Origin: Methylacidiphilaceae bacterium
GTDB taxonomy: Bacteria; Verrucomicrobiota; Verrucomicrobiia; Methylacidiphilales; Methylacidiphilaceae
Direction of reading: 5' to 3'
Assembly: GCA_028687155.1 (NCBI GenBank)
Contig: JAQUAR010000104.1
Span: 1-6,170, forward strand
DNA length: 6,170 nucleotides
Below the pieces are notes generated by a model. The model had not been told where the DNA came from and made no database searches. It saw only the letters and a list, made by a program, of their open reading frames with translations. Positions 1-5,315 of the stretch are shown piece by piece. Numbering within the stretch: the first letter of the stretch is position 1; every line of letters starts with the position of its first letter. The translations under genes were made by a program, and so were the position numbers.

Positions 1-119
1 GGTCCCCGTCTCCTCCAATGCGTGACCTCCAGGCCACTCATCGTCAAGCGATCGACGGCCTCCTCCACGGGTACCGCGCATTCGCAATATTGATTCAACC
101 ATTGCCAGGAAACTCTCAT
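1..119 (-). CDS. pheT: Phenylalanyl-tRNA synthetase beta subunit, N-terminal fragment (cut by window edge)
   Basis: The beta subunit of the alpha2beta2 phenylalanyl-tRNA synthetase, which charges tRNA-Phe in the cytoplasm. Only 39 whole codons lie in the window; the frame is open to base 1, so the gene continues to the left. The translation begins MRVSWQWLNQYCECAV and continues VEEAVDRLTMSGLEV. This matches the usual PheT opening, a Trp-Leu pair followed about 20 residues later by LTMAGLEV (here LTMSGLEV). The ATG (119-117) overlaps the TGA of trmB (118-116) as ATGA. GAGG at 126-129, six bases upstream, is a well-placed ribosome binding site inside trmB, so coupled translation is likely. The neighbour upstream is trmB, not pheS, so the two synthetase subunits are not adjacent here. 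Family assignment rests on a short stretch, but the pattern is distinctive. Confidence 0.87.
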   Translation of the reverse strand, partial: MRVSWQWLNQYCECAVPVEEAVDRLTMSGLEVTHWRRRG

Positions 120-805
120 GCCGCACCTCGCCTCTTCCTCTCTGTTCCGTTCCCCTCTGGTTTCCTCCAAATGGCACCGTGGAGAGGCGTGCCCCTGCTC
201 CGAAAGATTGTCTCGAACTGAGTCTCGGGGAATCCCCCGGGGTCTTCCGCCCGTCCGAACCCGGGCAGAGCAGCCGCCGCTTGCTCGACGGTCGCATAAT
301 AGCCGGCGTCATCCGTCAGGAGACGGAAAAAGCCGCCCGGCTCCAGCACCCGAAAGATGGCGGTCAGGACCCTCACGCTCAGCGTCCGACGAATCTGATG
401 ACGTCGCTTCGGCCATGGGTCCGGAAAGAGCACATGGATCTCCCTACAGGACTCCGGTTGCGACCAACCGAGCAGCAGATCATCCCACCCCAACCAGAGA
501 ACTCTGAGATTGGAAAGCCGGCGAAGCTCCTGGGCGCGCCGGATCTTCCGGACCCTGGGGAGCCTGCGCTCCACCGCCAAGATATTCCATTCCGGATGGA
601 GTTCCGCGTAGGCCGCCGCAAAGCGGCCGTTGCCGGCTCCCAGATCGCAGACGATCGGAGCCGAGCGCAAAAACATCCTCGGCCAACCTTCCGGACAAAC
701 GAGGGGATGGACCGCGCCCACCGCAGGCGTCCGGAGCTCGGGCAGCGACATCTCCGCTGGCTCACAGATGCCGGCAATCGTCCGGGTCCTTCTGGCGATA
801 GCCAT
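116..805 (-). CDS. trmB: tRNA (guanine-N7-)-methyltransferase TrmB
   Basis: An S-adenosylmethionine-dependent methyltransferase that makes 7-methylguanosine at position 46 of the tRNA variable loop. With the start at 805 the protein has 229 residues, normal for TrmB. Visible motifs are the SAM-binding loop LGAGNG (about 55-60), an acidic residue ending the next strand (ILAVE, E79), the family signature FPDPWPKRRH (127-136), LLTDD (162-166) and a C-terminal TQFE segment matching the TxxE element that helps bind guanine. All expected catalytic elements are present. The frame runs back to 868, but the ATG at 805 has GGGAGAGGA (812-820) six bases upstream, while the longer N-terminus has no family resemblance. 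The start overlaps the end of the dUTPase gene by 44 bases, and the stop overlaps the pheT start, so it sits in the middle of an operon. Confidence 0.93.
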   Translation of the reverse strand: MAIARRTRTIAGICEPAEMSLPELRTPAVGAVHPLVCPEGWPRMFLRSAPIVCDLGAGNGRFAAAYAELHPEWNILAVERRLPRVRKIRRAQELRRLSNLRVLWLGWDDLLLGWSQPESCREIHVLFPDPWPKRRHQIRRTLSVRVLTAIFRVLEPGGFFRLLTDDAGYYATVEQAAAALPGFGRAEDPGGFPETQFETIFRSRGTPLHGAIWRKPEGNGTERKRRGAA

Positions 806-1142
806 CGGCAATCCTCTCCCGGTTGACTTGATGCTTCTTTTGATAGGCCAGGAAGAGATCGTCGGCACTCATGCCGAGCACCTGAATCGCGGAGACCAAG
901 AAGTGGAAGAGATCGACGAGCTCCACGCGGGCATTCTGAAAATCGCGCTTCTGATAACGCGCCCACCATTTCCAAGGCACGCTGTCCGTCAACTCGGCAA
1001 TTTCTTGACTCATGGCCCGCGCATAGTTGAGCAGCCAGCGTTCCCTTCCCTCGTCATCAAGCGAGGCGGTTTCGATTCCAATTTGGCGATTGAGGCTTTC
1101 CTGCAGCGCAAAAATCGCCTCGAGCTTATCTGAGTTTTTCAC
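762..1142 (-). CDS. Dimeric (all-alpha) dUTP diphosphatase
   Basis: Likely hydrolyses dUTP to dUMP and pyrophosphate, keeping uracil out of DNA and supplying the thymidylate precursor. It belongs to the all-alpha NTP pyrophosphatase superfamily (dUTPase_2/MazG-like), not the trimeric beta-barrel Dut family. From the GTG at 1142 it has 126 residues. Two acidic metal-binding motifs are visible: QEIAEL (E47, E50) followed by WKWW (57-60), and ELVDLFHF (E74, D77). The tail KKHQVNRERIADGY (102-115) matches the dimeric dUTPase ending K-x-E/Q-VN-x-RQ-x-x-GY. The frame extends to an alternative start at 1214, but those 24 residues look non-conserved. The GTG has GGGAG four bases upstream (1147-1151) and GGGAGGA at 1154-1160. 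Another MazG-type NTP pyrophosphatase is possible, but the WKWW and C-terminal patterns favour dUTP. Confidence 0.8.
   Translation of the reverse strand: MKNSDKLEAIFALQESLNRQIGIETASLDDEGRERWLLNYARAMSQEIAELTDSVPWKWWARYQKRDFQNARVELVDLFHFLVSAIQVLGMSADDLFLAYQKKHQVNRERIADGYRQKDPDDCRHL
812..820 (-). promoter_or_regulatory. Ribosome binding site deciding the trmB start
   Basis: GGGAGAGGA on the minus strand ends six bases before the ATG at 805. This is the best placed site near any candidate trmB start: the later ATG at 751 has GGAG touching the start codon. Confidence 0.65.
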
Positions 1143-1146
1143 CTTT

Positions 1147-1160
1147 CTCCCATTCCTCCC
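1147..1160 (-). promoter_or_regulatory. Ribosome binding site deciding the dUTPase GTG start
   Basis: On the minus strand two Shine-Dalgarno-like blocks, GGGAGGA (1160-1154) and GGGAG (1151-1147), precede the GTG at 1142 by 11 and 4 bases. They sit in a purine-rich run and support the GTG start over the alternative start at 1214. Confidence 0.55.
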
Positions 1161-1171
1161 TTCCTGCTCCC

Positions 1172-1187
1172 CTTCCGAAAGCGGAAG
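1172..1187 (-). other. Hairpin in the leader between the DCC gene and the dUTPase gene
   Basis: A perfect 6-bp stem, CTTCCG paired with CGGAAG, around a 4-base loop. It lies 30 bases upstream of the dUTPase GTG in the 84-base gap after the DCC gene. No T tract follows on the minus strand, so it is not a classical terminator. It could be a processing or stability element, or chance. Confidence 0.3.
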
Positions 1188-1226
1188 CGCGGTAACCGAA
1201 GAGCAAAGAAACACTCCGCCGCCGTT

Positions 1227-1646
1227 TCAATCGAGAAAATATCGCCGCTCATCCCCGTTCGGCTTTCGACAGCTCGTGGTCTTCCCGAAAAGACGATACC
1301 GATTGGCCGCCAACCGATCGTAAAGCCGGTCGAGCCAGCGCAAGGGGAGAAGCCCGAGCAAGGCCGCCAGGCGCCGATACGCCGGTAACCGCCGCAAGAC
1401 CTCGAGTATGGCTTGCGCGCGCACAAACATCTCCCCTCCGCCTTCAGCCGCCTCCCAGACGACCACCAAGGAGTCGGAGCGCGAAAGCGCTTCCTTCCCC
1501 TCCGCATAACGGCGGAACCGCTCTCCCTGCAGGGGCGCAAAGCGGAAAACATGCTCGAGATCGTGGCGCAACACGAAGTCGACAAAGCGGTTGCAAAGGC
1601 CGCAGACCCCATCGAAGTAGATGACTCCCCTCTCTCTGTCTCTCAC
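1227..1646 (-). CDS. DCC-family (DUF393) thiol-disulfide oxidoreductase
   Basis: A 139-residue member of the DCC family (PF04134), thioredoxin-like proteins of poorly known physiological role. The N-terminus holds the signature DGVCGLCN (12-19), with Cys15 and Cys18 spaced like a CxxC redox site. The C-terminal part reads YDRLAANRYRLFG and then a Cys (about 126), the conserved YxxxAxNRxxxFG-x-C ending of the family. No signal peptide is seen, so it is probably cytoplasmic; a short hydrophobic stretch (LAALLGLLPLRWL) is amphipathic rather than a clear membrane span. The start is a GTG with GAGG seven bases upstream. It is the first visible gene of the leftward cluster, 84 bases ahead of the dUTPase gene. 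Nothing here shows a functional link to dUTPase or TrmB; the family is assigned with confidence, the substrate is unknown. Confidence 0.88.
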   Translation of the reverse strand: MRDRERGVIYFDGVCGLCNRFVDFVLRHDLEHVFRFAPLQGERFRRYAEGKEALSRSDSLVVVWEAAEGGGEMFVRAQAILEVLRRLPAYRRLAALLGLLPLRWLDRLYDRLAANRYRLFGKTTSCRKPNGDERRYFLD

Positions 1647-1757
1647 CTGTCTGCCTCACAACGTTGGTCCACCAAGCAATCTGAGGCGCCCCCCAGCCCT
1701 CGCAAAGAGGAAACATCCGATCCAGCATCCCTTGCAAGCTACACGTTCTCCTGTGCG

Positions 1758-1771
1758 AGGGAGCTCTCCCT
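1758..1771. promoter_or_regulatory. 14-bp dyad in the divergent intergenic region
   Basis: AGGGAG and CTCCCT flank a central CT. With only two bases between the arms this is a DNA palindrome (possible operator) rather than an RNA hairpin. It lies 12 bases upstream of the TTGACA -35 element of lexA and between the divergent DCC and lexA genes, where a regulator could act on either. No known regulator is recognised. Confidence 0.25.
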
Positions 1772-1783
1772 TCGGAATAACAG

Positions 1784-1813
1784 TTGACAAGCTTTCCTCA
1801 GGCTCTCACTGAT
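1784..1813 (+). promoter_or_regulatory. Candidate sigma-70 promoter for lexA
   Basis: A perfect -35 hexamer TTGACA lies at 1784-1789. The best -10 at a workable distance is ACTGAT (1808-1813, spacer 18), which matches the TATAAT consensus at only three of six positions. Transcription would then begin near 1820, consistent with the internal lexA ATG at 1846 being the real start. The weak -10 keeps confidence low. Confidence 0.35.
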
Positions 1814-1815
1814 GT

Positions 1816-1833
1816 CTTATGCTCGTGGATAAG
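1816..1833. promoter_or_regulatory. Candidate operator: CTTAT-N8-ATAAG dyad before lexA
   Basis: Five-base inverted arms, CTTAT (1816-1820) and ATAAG (1829-1833), are separated by eight bases. It has the arm and spacer layout of many LexA boxes, though not their known sequences, and overlaps the predicted lexA transcription start. LexA usually represses its own gene, so this is a reasonable autoregulatory site. No CTGT-N8-ACAG or GAAC-N4-GTTC box is seen between 1740 and 1846. Five-base arms can arise by chance. Confidence 0.3.
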
Positions 1834-2427
1834 CGAGGATCGCGGATGCGCATCCTCCAGTTCATCGAATCCTATCTGCAACGCCACCACCGGCCGCCCA
1901 CCGTTCGAGAAATTCAACACGGCTGCGGTTTCCGGAGCCCGCGAGCCGTCTCCTATCAACTCGAGCGTCTCGAGGCGATGGGATCGATTTCCCGTCAGAA
2001 GAATTCTCGAGGGATCCTCCTGCACAAACAGGTAGAGGAAGGATTCCCCATCCCCTTTTTCCCCGCGATTCCCGCCGGTCCTCCGATCCTGATGCAGGAA
2101 TCGGATGCCGGCAGCGTGCGACTGACTCCAGAATCCTTGGGCGTCTCCGATCGGTCTGCCTGCTTTGCCGTTCGGGTGCGTGGATCGAGCATGGTCGGGG
2201 CGGGGATTCTCGACGGCGACCTGGCGCTGATCGAAAAGCGACCCTCTCAGGAGGGGCAGATCGTTGCCGCGCTGATTGATGGAGAATGCACGCTCAAAAG
2301 GCTGGTTCTCGATCCCGCGCATGGTTTCGTTCTTCGATCGGAAAATCCGGCCTTCGCGGATCTGCGGCCTGCGCGCGATCTGACGATTCAAGGAGTGCTG
2401 GTCGCTGTCGTACGAAAGGTAATATGA
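1819..2427 (+). CDS. lexA: LexA repressor (SOS regulator, S24 self-cleaving protease)
   Basis: Transcriptional repressor of DNA-damage genes that cleaves itself when RecA filaments form. In the 202-residue form, a winged helix-turn-helix occupies about 11-66 (PPTVREI at 26-32, then GFRSPRAVSYQLERLE). The cleavage site Ala86-Gly87 lies in PAIPAGPPI. The S24 catalytic domain has Ser124 in VRGSSM, followed by GILDGDL, and the partner Lys160 in CTLKRL. All residues for self-cleavage are present, so it should be a functional LexA, not a UmuD (the DNA-binding domain is intact). Start choice is unclear. The ATG at 1819 gives a family-like N-terminus but has no ribosome binding site. The in-frame ATG at 1846 has GAGGA (1835-1839) six bases upstream and fits the predicted promoter, but loses the first few residues of helix 1. 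Confidence 0.9.
   Translation: MLVDKRGSRMRILQFIESYLQRHHRPPTVREIQHGCGFRSPRAVSYQLERLEAMGSISRQKNSRGILLHKQVEEGFPIPFFPAIPAGPPILMQESDAGSVRLTPESLGVSDRSACFAVRVRGSSMVGAGILDGDLALIEKRPSQEGQIVAALIDGECTLKRLVLDPAHGFVLRSENPAFADLRPARDLTIQGVLVAVVRKVI
1835..1839 (+). promoter_or_regulatory. Ribosome binding site favouring the internal lexA start at 1846
   Basis: GAGGA sits six bases upstream of the ATG at 1846. Nothing comparable precedes the ATG at 1819. If used, LexA is 193 residues long and its leader contains the CTTAT-N8-ATAAG dyad. Confidence 0.45.
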
Positions 2428-2523
2428 CCCGGGAAGACCAAACCGCGCTACGATCTCGGGGAAGCTTCTTTCTGCAGTTGCGGCTTGCCAGAGGGCCTGC
2501 GTCGTCCGTTTCATAATCCGCAA

Positions 2524-2557
2524 GCCTCTGAGAGGCGGCACGTACCACCGCGTGCCG
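2524..2557 (+). other. Two adjacent hairpins between lexA and the GT2 gene
   Basis: The first is GCCTC-TGA-GAGGC (2524-2536). The second is a 7-bp stem, CGGCACG paired with CGTGCCG around eight bases (2536-2557). They share base 2536, so the full forms compete slightly. A T8 tract follows only at 2595-2602, 37 bases beyond the second stem, too far for a classical intrinsic terminator. The surrounding gap (2428-2608) holds no gene that I can support. The hairpins could terminate or attenuate lexA transcription or define the 5' end of the downstream operon. Confidence 0.35.
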
Positions 2558-2608
2558 ACGGGATGGGGATTGGCCGACCGGCGTGGAACTCAAGTTTTTT
2601 TTCTTATT

Positions 2609-3361
2609 GTGCATCCTTCCTTAAGCATCGTGCTGCCGCTCTTTAATGAGGCGGGCATTGCCGCGGAGGTCGCCACCCGCGTCACGAGCTTTGCCGAAAG
2701 CCATCCCGACTACGAGTTTCTTCTGGTCGATGATGGTTCCGTCGACGATACCGCAACCATTCTTTCCGAGATCCTCACGAAGAAGCGTATACCCAATGTT
2801 TCCCTTCTCCTCTACGCTCCCAATCGTGGGAAAGGGCATGCCATTCTCTTCGGATTCCAGCGATCCCGGGGAACATTCGTCTGCTTCACCGATGGCGATC
2901 TGGCCTATCCCCTCGACTACCTGGAACGGATTGCGGCGGAACTCAAGGAATGTGATGTCGTGATCGGCTCCCGCAGCCCCTGCCGTGCCTCCCAGGGTGC
3001 TCCCAATCTCCGCCGCCGGTTTCTCGGCATCGGCTACAATCGTCTCGTCCGATTTCTTCTGGGGCTGACTTATGCAGATACGCAAGCCGGCTTGAAAGGA
3101 CTCCGACGGGAGTCGGCGGAACGCCTCTTTCCTCTCCTCCGTTCCACCGGCTTCTCCTTTGACGTCGAACTTCTTTTTTTGGCAAAGAAGCTAGGGTGCC
3201 GCATACGAGAAATGCCCGTTCAGCCGACGAGGGAACACTCTTACAAGACGGGAAAGGTGAAGCTCCTGCGGGACTCCGCAGCCATGCTGGCCGAGCTTTG
3301 CCGGATTCGCGCACGAGATTGGCTCGGGCTTTATAATGAGGGACGCGCTCGCACTCCTTAG
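2609..3361 (+). CDS. GT2 glycosyltransferase, dolichyl/polyprenyl-phosphate hexose synthase-like
   Basis: A GT-A fold family 2 glycosyltransferase resembling dolichyl-phosphate beta-glucosyltransferase (ALG5-like). It would transfer a hexose from a nucleotide sugar to a polyprenyl phosphate at the cytoplasmic membrane face. From the GTG at 2609 (250 residues) it shows SIVLPLFNE (5-13), VDDGS (40-44), NRGKG (72-76), the metal-binding DGD within TDGDLAYP (94-101), DTQAGLKGLRRE (157-168) and GFSFDVELLFLAKKLG (181-196). The last two match the DxQxGFK and F-D-x-E-L motifs of the subfamily. No C-terminal membrane spans are seen. The start is uncertain: the frame is open to a GTG at 2552, and a TTG at 2570 has GGGA six bases upstream, but family proteins begin close to SIVLP. 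The end overlaps the deacetylase gene by 26 bases. The sugar is not predictable; mannose is possible given the GT87 neighbour. Confidence 0.85.
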   Translation: MHPSLSIVLPLFNEAGIAAEVATRVTSFAESHPDYEFLLVDDGSVDDTATILSEILTKKRIPNVSLLLYAPNRGKGHAILFGFQRSRGTFVCFTDGDLAYPLDYLERIAAELKECDVVIGSRSPCRASQGAPNLRRRFLGIGYNRLVRFLLGLTYADTQAGLKGLRRESAERLFPLLRSTGFSFDVELLFLAKKLGCRIREMPVQPTREHSYKTGKVKLLRDSAAMLAELCRIRARDWLGLYNEGRARTP

Positions 3362-4115
3362 TTTCGATCTCGAGGAGTTTGATATCCCCAACGAATTCCG
3401 GCGGGCGATCCCCAAACCCGAGCAGATCGAAGTCACGCTCGCGGGTCTCCGGAGGCTGGCCGCCCTCTTGGCCGACCGAAAGATTATCTCCACGTTCTTC
3501 TCCACCGCCGTATTGGCGATGCAGGCTCCGGAAGAGGTCCGGGAGCTGGGGCAAATCCATGAGATCGCCTCCCATGGGTATGCGCATACGGGCTTTTCGG
3601 CATCCGATCCCGACCGTTCGAAGAAGGTACTGGAGGAGATCACGGGCAAGCGCGTTTTCGGATACCGAAGTCCCCGCTTTCGCCCCATAGAGGACCAGCT
3701 CCTCCGGCAAGCGGGTTATATCTACAACTCTTCCGAGAACCCGACCTTTTTGCCCGGACGCTATTGTCGCCTCTTTTCTCCCCGCAAAGCATACCGGAAG
3801 GGCGATCTGCTTCGGATCCCGGTCTCTGTCTCTCCCTTGGTTCGCTTTCCTTGCTTCTGGCTGGCTTTCAAGAACACCCCGCCCCCTCTTTTCCGGGCGG
3901 TGGCCGCCTGGACCCTGGCTGAGGGGGGGTATCTCCATCTCGTCTTCCATCCTTGGGAGTTTGCCGATCTCAAGGATTACAATCTGCCTCGGTGGATCTC
4001 TTCCCCGTGTGGGCAAGAGTTGCTGGAAGGGCTCGCTTCCTTTCTCGACTGGCTCGGCGCACGAGCACGCTTTACTACTCTTGCCGACTTCTCCGAGGCA
4101 TTTTTGGCGCGATGA
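3336..4115 (+). CDS. Polysaccharide deacetylase family protein (NodB-type, carbohydrate esterase 4 fold)
   Basis: A 259-residue metal-dependent deacetylase homologue acting on an N-acetylated sugar polymer or lipid-linked sugar. Motif 1 is SFDLEEF (9-15), the DxE variant in place of the classical TFDDG, as in WalW/DUF3473-type relatives. Motif 2 is the zinc-binding HEIASHGYAH (75-84; His80 and His84). Motif 3 is GYRSPRFRP (109-117). A late motif LHLVFHPWEF (201-209; His205) supplies the HPWE seen in this subfamily. Thus the catalytic set looks complete in variant form. No signal peptide or membrane span is seen, which suggests a cytoplasmic substrate or an unrecognised export route. It begins within the last 26 bases of the GT2 gene and its TGA overlaps the ATG of the GT87 gene (ATGA, 4112-4115), so the three are probably cotranscribed and coupled. 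Confidence 0.88.
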   Translation: MRDALALLSFDLEEFDIPNEFRRAIPKPEQIEVTLAGLRRLAALLADRKIISTFFSTAVLAMQAPEEVRELGQIHEIASHGYAHTGFSASDPDRSKKVLEEITGKRVFGYRSPRFRPIEDQLLRQAGYIYNSSENPTFLPGRYCRLFSPRKAYRKGDLLRIPVSVSPLVRFPCFWLAFKNTPPPLFRAVAAWTLAEGGYLHLVFHPWEFADLKDYNLPRWISSPCGQELLEGLASFLDWLGARARFTTLADFSEAFLAR

Positions 4116-5275
4116 AGGGGGAGGGTCAGGCGGAAAGCCCTCTCTCCCGTACTGGAGGTATCCTCTGGCTCGGTTATCTCCTCCTCCTCTCCCTGGTCGT
4201 GGCGCACGCTCCCGAGCACGCGGTGACACCAACCTATGCCAGGGCGAGCCAAGCCTGGTGGCAGCATCGCGGCCTCTACGACCTGCAAAGCGTGCATGGA
4301 TTTCTCTATCTGCCGCAATCGGCGATCCTCTACACGCCCTTTGCTCTGCTGCCCCCCGTGCCGAGGGAGATACTCTGGCGGGCGGTGAATCTCGCCATCG
4401 TGGCCAGCGCGCTGGCGCGCTTGGCCTGCTTCCTGCCCCGGCCCTCCCGATCCTTCGTTCTCTTGAGCCTCCTGACGATCCCCGCCTCCCTCGCCTCCGC
4501 CCGCAACGGCCAAACCAACCTTCCGCTGACGGGAGCGATGATCCACGCATTCCTCGAAACCTCGAACATGCGGTGGAACCGGGCAACCCTTTGGCTTCTC
4601 CTGGGCCTGGTCTACAAGCCGATCGCGATTGTCCCCTACCTCTTGGCGGGCGTTCTCTACCCACGACTCCGCTGGTCTCTGCTTTCCGGGACCATCCTCT
4701 TTCTGGCCATGCCCTGGTTTTTTGCTCCGGCCGGATTTGCTCGTGACCAGTATCAGCTCTTCTGGCAGAAGTTCCTTCTTTCCGGCCAGCCGGACGAACC
4801 GAGCTTTTCGGATCTCTCGGGGCTTTTGGATGCGCTACGGATTTCCCTTGCTCCCGCCTGGCTCTTCGGTTGCCGCGCTCTGGCTGCTCTGTTGACCCTA
4901 CTGCTCGCACAGATCGCGCTTCGTCGCGATCGCATCCACGCCGCCCTCCTCTTGGCGGGTCTTGCCGCCGCCTACCTGATGCTTTTCAACCCGCGAACAG
5001 AGGCGAACTCCTACATTCTTCTCGCCCCGTCAACGGCCCTCTTTGCTCTCTGGGAGCTCTCGATCGGCAGGCGCGGAATCGGTACAGCGCTCATGGCAGT
5101 TACCCTTGGTTTCGGTTCGTCGAGCTACGGACCCATCCATGGCTGGACCAATCTCTGGTTCCAGCCGCTCCTCGCCCTGATCTCCTTAGGATATCTCGCC
5201 CTCCGCTGCGTTTGCCCGCTTCCTGCCGCCGATCCGGGAGCCGTCTGCTCCCCCCCGGGCAGGGAGAGCGGCTGA
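4112..5275 (+). CDS. GT87-family (DUF2029) integral membrane glycosyltransferase
   Basis: A 387-residue polytopic membrane protein of the GT-C type. Characterised GT87 enzymes are polyprenyl-phosphomannose-dependent mannosyltransferases working on the outer face of the cytoplasmic membrane; the sugar here is an inference. The first span is at about 16-32. Next comes a loop with ASQAWWQHRGLYDL (45-58) and LYLPQSAILYTPFALLP (65-81), the family's G-x-x-LY and Y-x-P-x-x-x-L pattern. RNGQTN (131-136) matches the conserved GQxN, and GLVYKPIAIVPYLL (165-178) the conserved KP. FNPRTEANSYILLAP (292-306) resembles the late SPxxxxHY region. Further hydrophobic spans lie near 114-130, 159-181, 189-205, 252-270, 278-292, 303-315, 324-336 and 351-365. 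The frame is open upstream to 3953, but the ATG at 4112 overlaps the deacetylase stop and the family N-terminus begins there. Confidence 0.85.
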   Translation: MKGEGQAESPLSRTGGILWLGYLLLLSLVVAHAPEHAVTPTYARASQAWWQHRGLYDLQSVHGFLYLPQSAILYTPFALLPPVPREILWRAVNLAIVASALARLACFLPRPSRSFVLLSLLTIPASLASARNGQTNLPLTGAMIHAFLETSNMRWNRATLWLLLGLVYKPIAIVPYLLAGVLYPRLRWSLLSGTILFLAMPWFFAPAGFARDQYQLFWQKFLLSGQPDEPSFSDLSGLLDALRISLAPAWLFGCRALAALLTLLLAQIALRRDRIHAALLLAGLAAAYLMLFNPRTEANSYILLAPSTALFALWELSIGRRGIGTALMAVTLGFGSSSYGPIHGWTNLWFQPLLALISLGYLALRCVCPLPAADPGAVCSPPGRESG

Positions 5276-5285
5276 TTGTTGTTCC

Positions 5286-5306
5286 CTCGCCGGGCAAGCT
5301 TGCGAG
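5286..5306. terminator. Possible hairpin between the convergent GT87 and protease genes
   Basis: CTCGC (5286-5290) pairs with GCGAG (5302-5306) around 11 bases; inside it, GCAAGCTTGC (5294-5303) is a perfect 10-base palindrome that offers an alternative fold. It lies in the 40-base gap between two convergent gene ends, where a bidirectional terminator would be expected, but no T tract follows on either strand. Confidence 0.3.
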
Positions 5307-5315
5307 AAATGGCGC

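Noticed and set aside
179..826. A 215-codon plus-strand frame
   Set aside because: It is antisense to trmB, which has its full set of motifs; the translation is low-complexity in character.
806..868. 21-residue N-terminal extension of TrmB
   Set aside because: It overlaps the dUTPase coding region further, and the ATG at 805 has a strong, well-spaced ribosome binding site.
1143..1214. 24-residue N-terminal extension of the dUTPase
   Set aside because: The extension is rich in Gly, Glu and Arg, unlike the family, and the GTG at 1142 has good ribosome binding sites.
1139..1737. Minus-strand frames of 157 and 97 codons around the DCC gene
   Set aside because: They are out-of-frame shadows of the DCC gene, which carries DGVCGLCN and the conserved C-terminus.
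1798..2541. A 247-codon minus-strand frame opposite lexA
   Set aside because: Its first 40 residues look protein-like, but most of it is antisense to an intact LexA with all catalytic residues, and no domain is recognisable.
2558..2602. Intrinsic terminator ending in T8 before the GT2 gene
   Set aside because: Only 4-bp stems (GCCG-AC-CGGC, AACT-CA-AGTT) lie near the T run; the stable hairpins end 37 bases earlier.
3953..4111. 53-residue N-terminal extension of the GT87 protein
   Set aside because: It lies wholly inside the deacetylase gene in another frame; the ATG at 4112 with the ATGA overlap fits the family N-terminus.
2943..4910. A 655-codon open frame on the minus strand
   Set aside because: It is antisense to three well-recognised genes, is dominated by Arg, Gly and Ser, and shows no family motif. 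Long antisense frames are common in GC-rich coding DNA.
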